The notes under the pieces are model-generated. The model made no database searches, was not told where the DNA came from, and saw only the letters and a program-made list of their open reading frames with translations. The position numbers were made by a program, and so were the translations under genes. Of a DNA stretch of 54,097 bases, positions 17,661-27,150 are shown piece by piece (position 1 is the first letter of the stretch; every line of letters begins with the position of its first letter). Source of the DNA: an uncultured Methanobrevibacter sp. (GTDB taxonomy: Archaea; Methanobacteriota; Methanobacteria; Methanobacteriales; Methanobacteriaceae); contig NZ_CACXNW010000026.1 in NCBI RefSeq assembly GCF_902769175.1, positions 1 through 54,097 on the forward strand, given 5' to 3'.

Positions 17661-19140
17661 ATGAAATTCTTAATCAATGGTGAATTTATAGATAAATCAG
17701 ACCATTACGATGTTATCAATCCATATAATGGAAAAATTGTAGATACTGTTCCAATTGCATACAGAACTGATGTTGATAATGCTGTTGAAGCAGCAAACAA
17801 TGCAAAGAATGCATTGAATGATTTGTCTGCAAAGGAAGTTTCAATAAATCTTCTTAATGCTTGTGAAGAACTTGAAAAGGAAAGCGTAAGTATAGCAAAG
17901 CTTATAGTAGCTGAAGCTGGAAAACCATATAAACAAGCTATTGGAGAACTTCAAAGGTCTGTGGAAACATTGCAGTTTGCTGCTGAAGAGGCTAGAATCT
18001 ATGGGGAATCTGTTCCTATAGATGCAACTGGACCGCTGAATCGTTTTGTACAGATTCGTCTTCACGGTTTAAGAATCTGTTCCTATAGATGCAACTGGAC
18101 CTGTTGATGCAAGATTTTTGGCATTCACCAAAAAGCTTCCTCTTGGTGTTGTAGGGGCAATAACCCCATTCAATTATCCTGTAAACCTTGCCTTGCATAA
18201 GATAGCTCCAGCTATTGCAGCTAAAAACACTGTTGTAATGAAGTCTTCCATGGAAGCTCCATTAGCTGCCTTAAGATTGGCAGAAATTATAAACAATCAT
18301 TTTCCAGATGGTGTAATAAACTCTGTAACCGGCTATGGCAGTGAAGTTGGAGATGCAATGGTTGTGTCAACTGGAATTAACAAGATTTCATTTACAGGGA
18401 GTGTAGCTACTGGTTTATTCATTTCTTCAAGAGCAGGGATGAAGAAATTGACTATGGAGCTTGGAGGAAACGATCCTTTGGTGGTTCTTGATGATGCAGA
18501 TATGGAAAAGGCGGTAAGTGTAGCAGCATCTGGTGCATTCTTTTTCTCAGGTCAATTCTGCATAGGAGTCAAAAGAATAATTTTGGATAATACGGTTGCA
18601 GATGAATTCATAGACTTATTTGTCAAGGAAGCAAGCAAATTGAAGATGGGAAATCCAATGGATGAGTCTACAGACATTGGTCCTGTAATCAATGAAAGCT
18701 CTGCAGTAAATATTGAACAGTCTGTAAACAGTGCAATTGAAGATGGTGCAGAATTGCTCCTTGGTGGAAACAGAAAGGATTGCTTCTTTGAGCCAACCAT
18801 TTTAGACAATGTAAGAATGGATATGGATATTGTGGCAAACGAAACATTCGGTCCGATTGCACCTATAATTAGGGTTGATGGAATTGATGAGGCAATTAAA
18901 GAGGCAAACAATACCCAATATGGCCTACAGGCTGGAGTGTTTACTGAAAGCATTCACAATGCCTTAAGATGTGCAAATGAAATAGATGCAGGTTCTGTTT
19001 TAATCAATAAGGAATCTACATTCAGAACAGATGCAATGCCATTTGGAGGATTCAAGTCAAGTGGTATAGGCAAGGAAGGAATAAAATATGCAGTTGAGGA
19101 TATGTGCAAAACCAAGTTGATTGCTTTCAATTGCAAATAA
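17661..19140 (+). pseudogene. aldehyde (lactaldehyde-type) dehydrogenase broken by a 67-bp insertion
   Basis: An NAD(P)-dependent aldehyde dehydrogenase of about 470 residues when repaired. Landmarks are the cofactor-binding [10 protein letters not shown] segment, Glu in [13 protein letters not shown] and the nucleophile Cys in [11 protein letters not shown], with the C-terminal [13 protein letters not shown]. The closest functional match among archaea is the CofA-type lactaldehyde dehydrogenase of the F420 pathway, but the substrate is inferred. The frame is broken at about 18034: a 29-bp segment (18006-18034) recurs at 18073-18101 with 38 unrelated bases between. Removing 67 bp restores [19 protein letters not shown] and a single open frame. 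GGGAG precedes ATG 17661. Confidence 0.85.
18006..18101. repeat. 29-bp direct repeats flanking 38 bp, disrupting the dehydrogenase
   Basis: GAATCTGTTCCTATAGATGC and the next nine bases occur at 18006-18034 and 18073-18101. The 38-bp middle includes ACAGATTC (18050-18057), the reverse complement of GAATCTGT at 18073-18080, so a hairpin can form across the right junction. Confidence 0.9.
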
Positions 19141-19190
19141 TTATTGATGTGTGCAAAACCGAGTTGATTGCTTTCAATTGCAAATAATTA
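19103..19190. repeat. 47-bp duplication of the dehydrogenase 3' end
   Basis: TGTGCAAAACC(A/G)AGTTGATTGC and the following bases through the stop codon and AATT are repeated at 19103 and 19150. The second copy lies outside the gene. Confidence 0.9.
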
Positions 19191-19319
19191 AAAAAGTATT
19201 AATTTAAAGAGAACTAAAATAATATTAATATGAAAATATATCATTGAAATTTCATTTATTTAAATTAATTTTTATTATATTTGAATAAATTTTTATAATT
19301 ATTAATCAATTGTGATAAC

Positions 19320-20045
19320 ATGTGGGACACTGCTAAAGATTATAGAATATTAATAGCTATGCATGCTCGTGAATTATTTTTAAAGACTGTTCAGACTGGA
19401 AGTTTCAGAGGCAATTGGAATAAGAAAGGGGCCATTGAAGAAACCAAAAAGATGGAACCTGATTTAAAGTCTTTGCTTTACTGTTATCTTGAAGGAGATA
19501 CCTTAGCCAACTGTGAAGATGTTGACAAGCTTGAAGACAAGGCAAACAGAATAGTCAATTTCCTTGGTGGCGAAGATTGGGCTCATAAATTCATGAATGG
19601 TGCTCCAAAGGATGAAAGGGAAAAGACTGAAGAGAATATTGCAAAGGTCAGATTTTTCCTGGATACCATTTTAGGCCTTAGAAGAAGATTCAAGTTTGGC
19701 CCTATCGATGATCCGATTATCGGAATCGATGTGATGGTAGGAGAAATCATGAGTGTAAGCAAACATCCTAAGGCTGATTCTTTAATGATCTGTAATGTAA
19801 ATCTTGGAAAAAGGGCATTAAAGGTAGTCACCAATGATTTGACTGTAAAGGAAGGCAATAGGGTAGGAGTTTCCTTGCTTCCTCCTGCAACATTTATGGA
19901 CATTGTTTCTGAAGGAATGTTTTTAGGAATGAATGGAAGCATTTTAAAAGAAGTTCAAGGTGAATTAGGTCAAATGCCTAATGGTATACCTATGGAATCA
20001 TTAAATGAAACCAAAAATATGATAACTAACTTTTTAGACAACTAA
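19320..20045 (+). CDS. tRNA-binding domain protein (Trbp111/MetG C-terminal type)
   Basis: 241 residues. The C-terminal part (about 130-235) is an EMAP/Trbp111-type OB fold: VGEIMSVSKHPKADSLMICNVNLGKRALKVVTN and later MFLGMNG. This domain binds tRNA non-specifically and in many species is fused to methionyl-tRNA synthetase. The N-terminal 110 residues (MWDTAKDYRILIAMHARELFL) are helical and not a synthetase domain. GTGATAAC precedes the ATG. A strong hairpin directly follows the stop. Confidence 0.88.
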   Translation: MWDTAKDYRILIAMHARELFLKTVQTGSFRGNWNKKGAIEETKKMEPDLKSLLYCYLEGDTLANCEDVDKLEDKANRIVNFLGGEDWAHKFMNGAPKDEREKTEENIAKVRFFLDTILGLRRRFKFGPIDDPIIGIDVMVGEIMSVSKHPKADSLMICNVNLGKRALKVVTNDLTVKEGNRVGVSLLPPATFMDIVSEGMFLGMNGSILKEVQGELGQMPNGIPMESLNETKNMITNFLDN

Positions 20046-20048
20046 TCC

Positions 20049-20083
20049 CAAACTTTTCCAAGCCTTCGGCTTGCAAAAGTTTG
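20049..20083 (+). terminator. 15-bp hairpin after the tRNA-binding protein gene
   Basis: Arms CAAACTTTTCCAAGCC and GGCTTGCAAAAGTTTG (20049-20064 / 20068-20083) pair except for one C-C mismatch around loop TTC. T-rich sequence begins about 20 bp later. Confidence 0.7.
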
Positions 20084-20880
20084 ATTGAAATATTTTCATT
20101 TATTGAGAGTATTTTCTTTTTTTACTTTTTTAATGCTATTTTTTAGTTATGGATTTTTTTTATTTTTTTACTTTTTTAATGCTATTTTTTAGTTATGGAT
20201 TTTTTTTTACAAGTTCAATGCTATTTTTTACTTTTTTTATTTTTTCAATATTTTATGCATATTTTTTTAATTTTAGATTTTTTTTTGATTTTTTATTTTT
20301 CTAAATATTCTATTTTCATTTTCTATTTTTTCACTTTCCTAATTGGGAAATGTTCTGATTTTTACAATTTTTTTAATATTTTTATTGTAAATTTTATTAC
20401 TTTAAATAGTTTCTATGATGATATTACAAGGATATTATCATTTTTTTCAGATTTCATGAATTTTTTTTTTGATATTATCATGATATTATCATTTTTTTGA
20501 AATTTTTAAATTTTTTTGATGAAATTTTACTTATTTTTTGGGTTTGATATAAAAATTTTCTTATTTTTTTATTTTTGCAAATAGTTTATTATTATTTTCA
20601 AATTTTCTTTAAATTTTATTATTAATTTCTCATTTTATCACTTAATTTAGACTTAAAAAACATAAAGTATTTATATAAGCAGATAGACATATAATATATA
20701 ATAAGCTTATATAATGTTTAATTGTTGAATTTCATATGAATTTCTTTAAAAATTTCTAAAATAAAAAATTCATAATTTAATGATTAATTTATTCATTGTA
20801 GGCTAAAATTTTGAAAAATTAAAGGATTTTGCAATGTTTTGATACATTGTCATCAAACATGTTATTTTGATTTATTGAGT
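20084..20880. other. long T-rich spacer
   Basis: About 800 bp without a credible gene. It holds two to three imperfect copies of a unit containing ATGCTATTTTTTAGTTATGG (from about 20132 to 20225) and a short repeat GATATTATCAT (20417-20490). Frames that stay open here are almost pure Phe/Ile/Leu and are not genes. A promoter-like TATTTATATAAG at about 20668 probably serves the PRC-barrel gene, which would give it a leader of roughly 200 nt. Confidence 0.6.
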
Positions 20881-20896
20881 TATTATGGTGAAAAAA

Positions 20897-21304
20897 ATGG
20901 TAGAAGTTTCAACTCTTTACGATTTAGATATATATACATTAGCGGGACAGTATGTAGGTCAAGTTCATGATGTAGTTCTCAATATAAGATACGGAACTAT
21001 CTCAAGACTTCAAGTAAAAGCTTTAGAACCTGAAAGAAAAACAGCAGGTATCAGAGATATCTTCAAAGGCGGATTCCAATTCGTACCAGAAGAAGATGTC
21101 GGCAGAACCTTCCAAGAAGGCTTACTTAATATTGAGTTTGACAGAGTCACTGCTATTGGCGACATAATGTTAATTGATCCTCAGGACTTAAAAAGACCTA
21201 AACCTCCAGTAGTGGGGGAAGAAATCTCAGCACGTCCTAGACCTGAGCCTATTAGAGAAGCTCCAAGAGAAGCTCCTGTAGAAGCTCCTATACCACAACA
21301 ATAA
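20897..21304 (+). CDS. PRC-barrel domain protein
   Basis: About 135 residues. The PRC-barrel fold is seen in VSTLYDLDIYTLAGQYVGQV HDVVLNIRYGTISRLQV and FVPEEDV, with INIEFDRVTAIGDIMLIDP-like ending strands. A Pro/Glu/Arg-rich tail (RPRPEPIREAPREAPVEAP) follows from about 112. PRC-barrels occur in RNA-processing and photosynthetic-centre proteins, and small stand-alone ones are conserved in methanogens; one proposed archaeal link is to cell division. ATG 20885 is in frame, but GGTGA (20887-20891) positions ATG 20897 as the start. Confidence 0.85.
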   Translation: MVEVSTLYDLDIYTLAGQYVGQVHDVVLNIRYGTISRLQVKALEPERKTAGIRDIFKGGFQFVPEEDVGRTFQEGLLNIEFDRVTAIGDIMLIDPQDLKRPKPPVVGEEISARPRPEPIREAPREAPVEAPIPQQ

Positions 21305-21698
21305 GTGTTGTTTTACTAAATATGTTTTTAATCTTTGAGATTTTTTACCATATCCTTTGATTATTAGCCTATTTTTCTAAATGTAGTTTCAGATTAATTA
21401 ACATATTTATTTAATTTTCTCTTTTTTTATTTTATTTTCATGAACTGAATTTTTCATTTTTTCTTGTTATTATCAATGTTATTAACAATTTATAATGTAT
21501 GGTTTACAAATTTCACAATTTTTGTTATGGTATAATATTCGTTAACTGTTTTTAAAAACTTTTTAATTAAGATAGTTTTTTATTTAATAAAGATTAATTA
21601 TTAATAAGGATAAACATATAATTATTAAAACAAAATTCAATTTATAATTTAACTATTATTAAAGTAATTTTTAATTTATTATTAGCTGAGGTGAACTA
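21305..21698. other. AT-rich spacer, promoter region of aspartate dehydrogenase
   Basis: About 390 bp, no open frame of note. Only AT-rich promoter-like sequence and the GAGGTGAACTA ribosome binding site at its right end are seen. Confidence 0.5.
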
Positions 21699-22460
21699 AT
21701 GATTGTAGGTATTGTAGGATGTGGAGCTATTGCAAATACAATAGTTAATGAGATCCTATCTGAAAAAGGAATAGAAATTAAATATTTCTATGATCGTGAT
21801 GTGGAAAGAGCTGAAAACCTTGCCCAAATAGCAAATGGGATTGCAGTGATAAATTTTGAAGACATGTTGGATAAAGTCGATTTGGTTGTTGAAGCCGCAT
21901 CTCCAATGGCTTTAAAGGTTATCGCATTGTCTATCTTGGAAAAGGGCGTCGATTTGATGATCATGAGTGTTGGCGCATTGATGGATATTGAATTTAAGGA
22001 AAAGGTTCATAAGATAGCTCAAAAGAATAAGGCAAAAGTTTATGCTCCATCTGGCGCGATTGTAGGATTGGATGGTATTAAGGCAGCATCAATTGGTAAA
22101 ATCACACAAGCTTCATTAACTACCAGAAAGGCACCTAAATCATTAGGAAGAGAAGTTGAGGAAGAGGAAATCCTCTTTGAAGGAAAAGCTTCAGAAGCTG
22201 TTGAGAAGTTTCCGGTAAACATTAATGTTGCTGCTTCATTAAGCATTGCCTGCAATATGGACATTGATGTTAAGATTATTGTAGACCCTAAGGTGGATAG
22301 GAATGTTCACGAAGTGGTTGTCAAAGGTGACTTCGGTGAATTCAGGACAAGTTCTGAAAACTTCCCATTTGCTGCAAATCCAAAAACAAGCATGTTGGCA
22401 GCATTTTCAGCTATTAAATTATTGAAAAGCTTTAACGAATGCTTCTCAATAGGAACATAA
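21699..22460 (+). CDS. nadX: L-aspartate dehydrogenase
   Basis: 253 residues with an N-terminal Rossmann fold ([14 protein letters not shown], residues 2-15), the middle [27 protein letters not shown], and the catalytic region [15 protein letters not shown]. The C-terminal part closes with [19 protein letters not shown]. Aspartate dehydrogenase oxidises L-aspartate to iminoaspartate for NAD biosynthesis (with NadA) in methanogens lacking NadB. GAGGTGAACTA precedes the ATG. The next gene, thg1, starts 61 bp later, so cotranscription is possible. Confidence 0.9.
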   Translation: MIVGIVGCGAIANTIVNEILSEKGIEIKYFYDRDVERAENLAQIANGIAVINFEDMLDKVDLVVEAASPMALKVIALSILEKGVDLMIMSVGALMDIEFKEKVHKIAQKNKAKVYAPSGAIVGLDGIKAASIGKITQASLTTRKAPKSLGREVEEEEILFEGKASEAVEKFPVNINVAASLSIACNMDIDVKIIVDPKVDRNVHEVVVKGDFGEFRTSSENFPFAANPKTSMLAAFSAIKLLKSFNECFSIGT

Positions 22461-22521
22461 TAAGATTTTGTTTTTTCTAATCTGTATTTTTATTATTTTG
22501 TGATATGATTTAGGTGATATG

Positions 22522-23280
22522 ATGAAGGATTATGAAATTTATTCGACAATGAAGGTTCCAAAGAACTCCAATATCATCCTACGTTTGGATGGCCGTAAAT
22601 TTCATAGCTTAGCAAAGGGATTGAATTTTGTAAAGCCTTATGATGAAAATTTTTACAGGATAATCACTAATGTTTGCCTGGATATCTTCAATCAGTTTGC
22701 ACCTAAGTTCATTTACACATTTTCAGATGAAATCAGCATTCTTTTAGATGAGATTCCATTTTCTGGAAGAGTTGAAAAGATCAATTCTGTATTCGCCTCA
22801 GTGGCTTCAAGTTCCTTTACATATTATTTGTTAAACGATTATTCTAATGAATTTAATCTGGATAAGTTATCAGATAATGATAGGAATATTGTATTTCCTA
22901 TATCATTTGATTCAAGAATAATTCCAATAGATGGACCATCTATATCAGACTACTTCAAATGGAGACAAGATGAATGTTGGAGAAACTGCATCAATGGATA
23001 TGGCATCTGGGCACTGAAAAAGGAATACGATACACAAGAGGCAAATGAAAAGATAAGTGGATTGAAATCATCTGACATTCATGATTTGTTGTTTGAAAGA
23101 GGAATAAACCTTAATGATGTTGACACTTGGAAAAAGAGAGGAATTGGAATTTATAAAAGGTCTTGGGAAATTGAAGGTTTCAATCCTAAAAAGCAGGAAA
23201 AGACAGTATCTACTCGCAGTGAAGTTTTTGTTGACTATGAATTGGATATTTTCAGTTCAGAATTTTTTGAAAAATTATAA
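22522..23280 (+). CDS. thg1: tRNA(His) guanylyltransferase-like 3'-5' polymerase
   Basis: About 252 residues. The catalytic signatures of Thg1 are present: LRLDGRKFH (Asp24) and FTFSDEISILL-type YTFSDEISILLD (Asp70-Glu71), which bind the two metals, plus YFKWRQDECWRN further on. The enzyme adds nucleotides in the 3'-5' direction. Archaeal forms use a template and can repair 5'-truncated tRNAs or act on tRNA(His). The second of two adjacent ATGs (22522) is preferred because GGTGAT ends directly before the first. Confidence 0.9.
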   Translation: MKDYEIYSTMKVPKNSNIILRLDGRKFHSLAKGLNFVKPYDENFYRIITNVCLDIFNQFAPKFIYTFSDEISILLDEIPFSGRVEKINSVFASVASSSFTYYLLNDYSNEFNLDKLSDNDRNIVFPISFDSRIIPIDGPSISDYFKWRQDECWRNCINGYGIWALKKEYDTQEANEKISGLKSSDIHDLLFERGINLNDVDTWKKRGIGIYKRSWEIEGFNPKKQEKTVSTRSEVFVDYELDIFSSEFFEKL

Positions 23281-23345
23281 GTATTATATTAACTCTTATC
23301 TATTAATTGGAAACTATTTATTTAAAGCTAAAGTAAGGTGATAAT

Positions 23346-24167
23346 ATGGGATTTGACGATTTGGTATCTAAAATGAATCAGAAGAATCAATTTGAAAAGG
23401 TTTGTGTTGATCAAGGAGTGATTGATGCTGTAATATTTTATTCTAAAAAATCGTATCCTAATGAATTTTTAGCTATGTTTGACGGTTATGTGAAAGATAA
23501 GGTCCTTTATATAACTGGATTGCTGTTCTTGCCTGGTGAAAGGTCTCATACAAGTGCCACTTTCAATGATTGGCTGATTCCTCCAAGTCAGAAAAAGTGG
23601 GGTTCTGTACACTCTCACCCTGGACCAAGTGCAAACCCGTCTCGTGCTGACTTAATCACATTTTCCAAGCATGGGCCATTTCATATAATTGTTTGCGAAC
23701 CTTACTCTTTGGCGACAATGAAGGCTTATGATGCTTATGGGATGCCAACAACCTTTGAAGTTGGCCATTATTCCGACCCAGACAAGGATCCAATGATGGA
23801 GGATTTAAAAAAGATTAAAAAGGAGATTGAGGAAAAGGAAGATGAAGAACTTAGTCCCTCTTTCTTTGATTTGGATAAGGATTTTTCATACTTTGATGAT
23901 GATAAAGAGAAAACCAATAAGTATTCCCATGAGTTTGATGATTTGAATAGTTCATCTGATTCATACAGTTCAAATATTTCTTTCAATCCATATAATGTAT
24001 CTGATGAAGATTTAGGTTCTATTGACTTGAATCCAAGAGTTGTTAGGATTGGAGGAGAACCTATAAATGGTCAAAGCCCTAATTTAGGTATTATCATTGA
24101 ATTTAGGGATGGTAAACCTATTATAAAAGGAGTTAGAAACGATAGAAAAGAAGATTCAGATGATTAA
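23346..24167 (+). CDS. JAMM/MPN+ metalloprotease-like protein with acidic tail
   Basis: 273 residues. Residues 1-150 form a JAMM (Mov34/MPN+) domain with the zinc site intact: Glu40 (YPNEFLAMF) and H89-S-H91-P followed by Ser99 and Asp102 (VHSHPGPSANPSRAD). JAMM proteins cleave isopeptide-linked ubiquitin-like modifiers or Cys-terminal tails; archaeal homologues remove SAMP-type modifiers. Residues 150-225 are an acidic Ser/Asp/Lys-rich linker, followed by a short folded piece (LGIIIEFRDGKPIIKGVR). AAGGTGATAAT precedes the ATG, 65 bp after thg1. Confidence 0.88.
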   Translation: MGFDDLVSKMNQKNQFEKVCVDQGVIDAVIFYSKKSYPNEFLAMFDGYVKDKVLYITGLLFLPGERSHTSATFNDWLIPPSQKKWGSVHSHPGPSANPSRADLITFSKHGPFHIIVCEPYSLATMKAYDAYGMPTTFEVGHYSDPDKDPMMEDLKKIKKEIEEKEDEELSPSFFDLDKDFSYFDDDKEKTNKYSHEFDDLNSSSDSYSSNISFNPYNVSDEDLGSIDLNPRVVRIGGEPINGQSPNLGIIIEFRDGKPIIKGVRNDRKEDSDD

Positions 24168-24597
24168 ATCTTGAGTAATCAATTCCTTTTTTTAAAAAAA
24201 GGCTTATTTATTATTTTTTAAGCTATTTTTTTATTATTTTTTTTATTTTTTTAAAACAGTTATTTTCAATCATTTTTTTATTATTTTATTATTATTTTTT
24301 AGCTATTTTTTTATTATTTATTATTTTTAATTATTTTTTAAAAAGAGTTATTTTTACCCTTTTTATAATTTTTATTATTTTTTAAAAAGAGTAATTTCTT
24401 AAGCTATTTTTTATTATTTTTTAAATTATTTTTTAATTATTTAATTAATTTTTAAAAAGAGTTATTTTCAATCATTTTTTTATTATTATTAAAAAAGAGT
24501 ATTTTTTTAAGCTATTTTTATTTTTTAAATTTTAAAAAAAGAAAAAGAGATTAGAATTCAATTGAATTCTAATGATTGTTTTAATTAACTATTCTAC
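24168..24597. other. low-complexity spacer between convergent genes
   Basis: About 430 bp of TTTTTTATTATTTT-type sequence with repeated AAGCTATTTTT and AAAAAGAGTTATTTT words. No coding potential. It separates the convergent JAMM and serA genes and probably serves as a bidirectional poly-T/poly-A terminator. Confidence 0.6.
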
Positions 24598-26172
24598 TTA
24601 AAGACTTAAGCTGGTTGCATCATAGACATTTTCTAATGATTTGATTTCTTCAACAGCTTTCTTAGTAGCTGGTTCATCTAAAGTAAGAATCATAACAGCT
24701 TCTCCACCAGTGGAGTCTCTTCCTACTTGCATGATGCCAATGTTAATGTTTTGTTCTCCGAATTTGGTTCCGATTGCACCAATGCTTCCAGGAATGTCTT
24801 TGTATTTTGCAATGAACATGTTTCCTTCAGGTTTTACATCTACCCAATATCCGTTTACCTTAATGATTTTAGGTTCGTGTAAGTAGGTACCATCTGCAGA
24901 CATTGTACCTGATTTGGTTTTAGCGGTAACCTTGATCATTGTTTCGTATCCTTCAGCGTCATCGCTTACAGCTTCAGTGATTCTGATTCCTCTTGCTTTT
25001 GCAACACTGGTAGCATTTACTGCATTAACTGCAGTTTCAGTGATTGGGTTTAATATACCTTGGAGAATGGTTCTTGTGAATAATTCTCTGTTTTGAAGTT
25101 TTGCAATTTCTCCTTTGTAGGTAATTTCCAATTTTTTAATTGGGCTGCTTGTAGCTTGGGAAATGAAGCTTCCTAACTTATCACAAAGCTCTAAATAGTT
25201 ATTGGTTTCTTCAAATTCACTGCTGTTCATTCGAGGCATGTTGATAATGTTTTTAGGCATGTCTCCTTTGAATAAAGTGATTACTTCATTAGCTACAATG
25301 ATAGCTGCATCCCTTTGAGCTTCTTTAGTTGATGCTGCAATGTGGGGAGTACATACGATATTGTCCAATTCGAATAATTTGTTGTTGGTTGCAGGTTCCT
25401 CTTCATATACGTCAAGTCCTGCTCCGAGAATATCTCCATTTTTCAATGCTTCGTATAATGCATCTTCATCAATGACACCACCACGTGCACAGTTAAAGAT
25501 AAGTGCAGTGTCCTTCATCATTTTGAATTGTTCAGTTGAAATTGAATGTTCAGTTTCAGGAGTTAATGGAACGTGAATTGTAATTACATCTGCTCTTGTC
25601 AAGACATCTTCAATGTCTTCGTATAATTCCACTCCCATGTTTTTAGCAACTTCAGGAGGTAAGTACGGGTCGTATGCAATTGCATCCATTTCAAATGCCT
25701 TACATCTGTTTACCACTTGGGATCCGATTCTTCCCATACCGATTACACCAAGGATCTTGTTTCTAAGTTCCATACCCATAAATGCCTTTTTCTCCCATTT
25801 TCCTTCTTTAGTGGATTTGTCAGCGATAGCTATTTTATGGATAGTACTTAAGATGAGTCCCATTGTGTGTTCTGCTACAGTGATTGAAGTGGATTCAGGT
25901 GCATTTACTACCATAATACCTTTTTTGGTAGCTGCATTTACATCAACATTGTCTACACCTACACCTGCTCTTGCAATGATTTTAAGATTGTCTGCCTTTT
26001 CAATTACTTCAGCAGGCAATTTAGTTCTGCTTCTTATAAGAATTGCATCATATTCCCCAATGGTTTCAAGTAATTCTTCAGGGGTTATGCTTGTATCTAC
26101 AACAACTTCACAAACTTCTTTTAAGTTTTCAATTCCTTTTTCATTTATTGCATCTGCGACTAATGCCTTCAT
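24598..26172 (-). CDS. serA: D-3-phosphoglycerate dehydrogenase
   Basis: 524 residues, the long form. The substrate/NAD halves contain the Rossmann motif [13 protein letters not shown] and catalytic-region residues in [14 protein letters not shown] and CTPHIAAST. An intervening domain (about 320-445) and a C-terminal ACT domain ([31 protein letters not shown]) follow. It oxidises 3-phosphoglycerate in the first step of serine synthesis; the ACT domain suggests serine feedback. GGTGAAATA precedes the ATG. It is divergent from ybjQ. Confidence 0.95.
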   Translation of the reverse strand: MKALVADAINEKGIENLKEVCEVVVDTSITPEELLETIGEYDAILIRSRTKLPAEVIEKADNLKIIARAGVGVDNVDVNAATKKGIMVVNAPESTSITVAEHTMGLILSTIHKIAIADKSTKEGKWEKKAFMGMELRNKILGVIGMGRIGSQVVNRCKAFEMDAIAYDPYLPPEVAKNMGVELYEDIEDVLTRADVITIHVPLTPETEHSISTEQFKMMKDTALIFNCARGGVIDEDALYEALKNGDILGAGLDVYEEEPATNNKLFELDNIVCTPHIAASTKEAQRDAAIIVANEVITLFKGDMPKNIINMPRMNSSEFEETNNYLELCDKLGSFISQATSSPIKKLEITYKGEIAKLQNRELFTRTILQGILNPITETAVNAVNATSVAKARGIRITEAVSDDAEGYETMIKVTAKTKSGTMSADGTYLHEPKIIKVNGYWVDVKPEGNMFIAKYKDIPGSIGAIGTKFGEQNINIGIMQVGRDSTGGEAVMILTLDEPATKKAVEEIKSLENVYDATSLSL

Positions 26173-26602
26173 TATTTCACCATTCTTTCTTGAAATAAGT
26201 TAAAATTAATTTAAAAAGTTAATAAGTTTATAAATGGAATAATTCCAATTTTATTGTCTGTTTTTTGAATATTCAATTTATAAAAGTGTTTAAATTATAA
26301 ATTTAATATAAAATACCTAATTTTTAAAAAATAATATTACTATATGTAAATCAGATAGTTTATAATATTATTATCTATAGTTAACATTATATTTAAATAA
26401 TTGTACGAAATTCCTTATTCCAGTTATCATTTTTTCCTTTTTATTTGAATTTTATTTAATGATTTCAATATTGGTTTTAGCTTAAAATTCTTAATGTTAA
26501 TTTAATAAAGTTTATATATTTAATAACACTATATTATACTGATTAACTTATGTTAATTTAAAATTCATTAAAAATTCATTAAAAATAATGTGAGGAATAA
26601 TT
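26173..26602. promoter_or_regulatory. divergent promoter region serA / ybjQ
   Basis: 430 bp of AT-rich sequence between divergent genes, without an open frame. A TATA-like TTTATATATTTAAT lies about 95 bp before the ybjQ start. A GTGAGGAATAATT ribosome binding site ends it. No operator-like palindrome stands out. Confidence 0.4.
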
Positions 26603-26941
26603 ATGGTAAGTATAGAAGAGTTTCCTATGGCAAGTTCTGATCATATTCCAGGATACAAAATTGTAGAAGAAAAAGGATTCGTATATGGTTTGACCGTACG
26701 TGCACGGGGTCTTGGTGGAGATATCGGTGCAGGTTTAAAAGGATTGCTCGGTGGTGAAATCAAGCAATATGTTACAATGATGGAAGAATCCAGAGATGAG
26801 TCCATTAATCGTTGCATTGAACACGCTAAGGAATTAGGTGCAAATGCAATCATCACCATGAGGATGGATTCAGACAGCATATCCCAAAATATGCAAGAAG
26901 TTTTAGCATATGGTACAGCTGTTGTAGTTGAAAAGGAATAG
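26603..26941 (+). CDS. YbjQ/UPF0145 family protein
   Basis: 112 residues of the YbjQ (UPF0145, 'heavy-metal-binding domain') family, recognised by GYKIVEEKGFVYGLTVRARGLGGDIGAGLKG and the C-terminal ELGANAIITMRMDSDS followed by EVLAYGTAVVV. These small proteins form pentameric rings; their function is not known with certainty. GTGAGGAATAATT gives a good ribosome binding site. Confidence 0.9.
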   Translation: MVSIEEFPMASSDHIPGYKIVEEKGFVYGLTVRARGLGGDIGAGLKGLLGGEIKQYVTMMEESRDESINRCIEHAKELGANAIITMRMDSDSISQNMQEVLAYGTAVVVEKE

Positions 26942-27044
26942 GTTTATTCCTTTCCATTTTATTTTTTCTATTTTTTTCGAAGTTTGATTCGGTTTTTAAT
27001 TTTGCTTGGTTTTTTCTATTTTTTGGTTTGGTTTTTAACTTTGT

Positions 27045-27150
27045 TTGTTTATTTTTTTCTAAATACAGATATCAACTTCCAACTTTTTGGGTTTGGTTTT
27101 TAATTTTGTTTCTTATTTTTTTCTAAATACAGATGTCAACTTCCAACTTT
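27045..27150. repeat. 64-bp duplication of the asparagine-synthetase-like 3' end
   Basis: AAATACAGAT(A/G)TCAACTTCCA and flanking T-rich sequence occur at 27061 and 27125. The second is the coding end of the minus-strand gene; the first lies just beyond its stop. Confidence 0.85.

Noticed and set aside
18006..18101. Possible two-repeat CRISPR
   Set aside because: Repeat and spacer sizes fit, but the repeat is native coding sequence of the dehydrogenase and differs from the other two loci.
20195..20500. Plus-strand 101-residue open frame
   Set aside because: Almost entirely Phe, Ile, Leu and Tyr from T-rich spacer; no ribosome binding site and no domain.
25613..26203. Plus-strand 196-residue frame opposite serA
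   Set aside because: Antisense to the well-supported SerA reading; composition is Ser/Ile-rich shadow coding.
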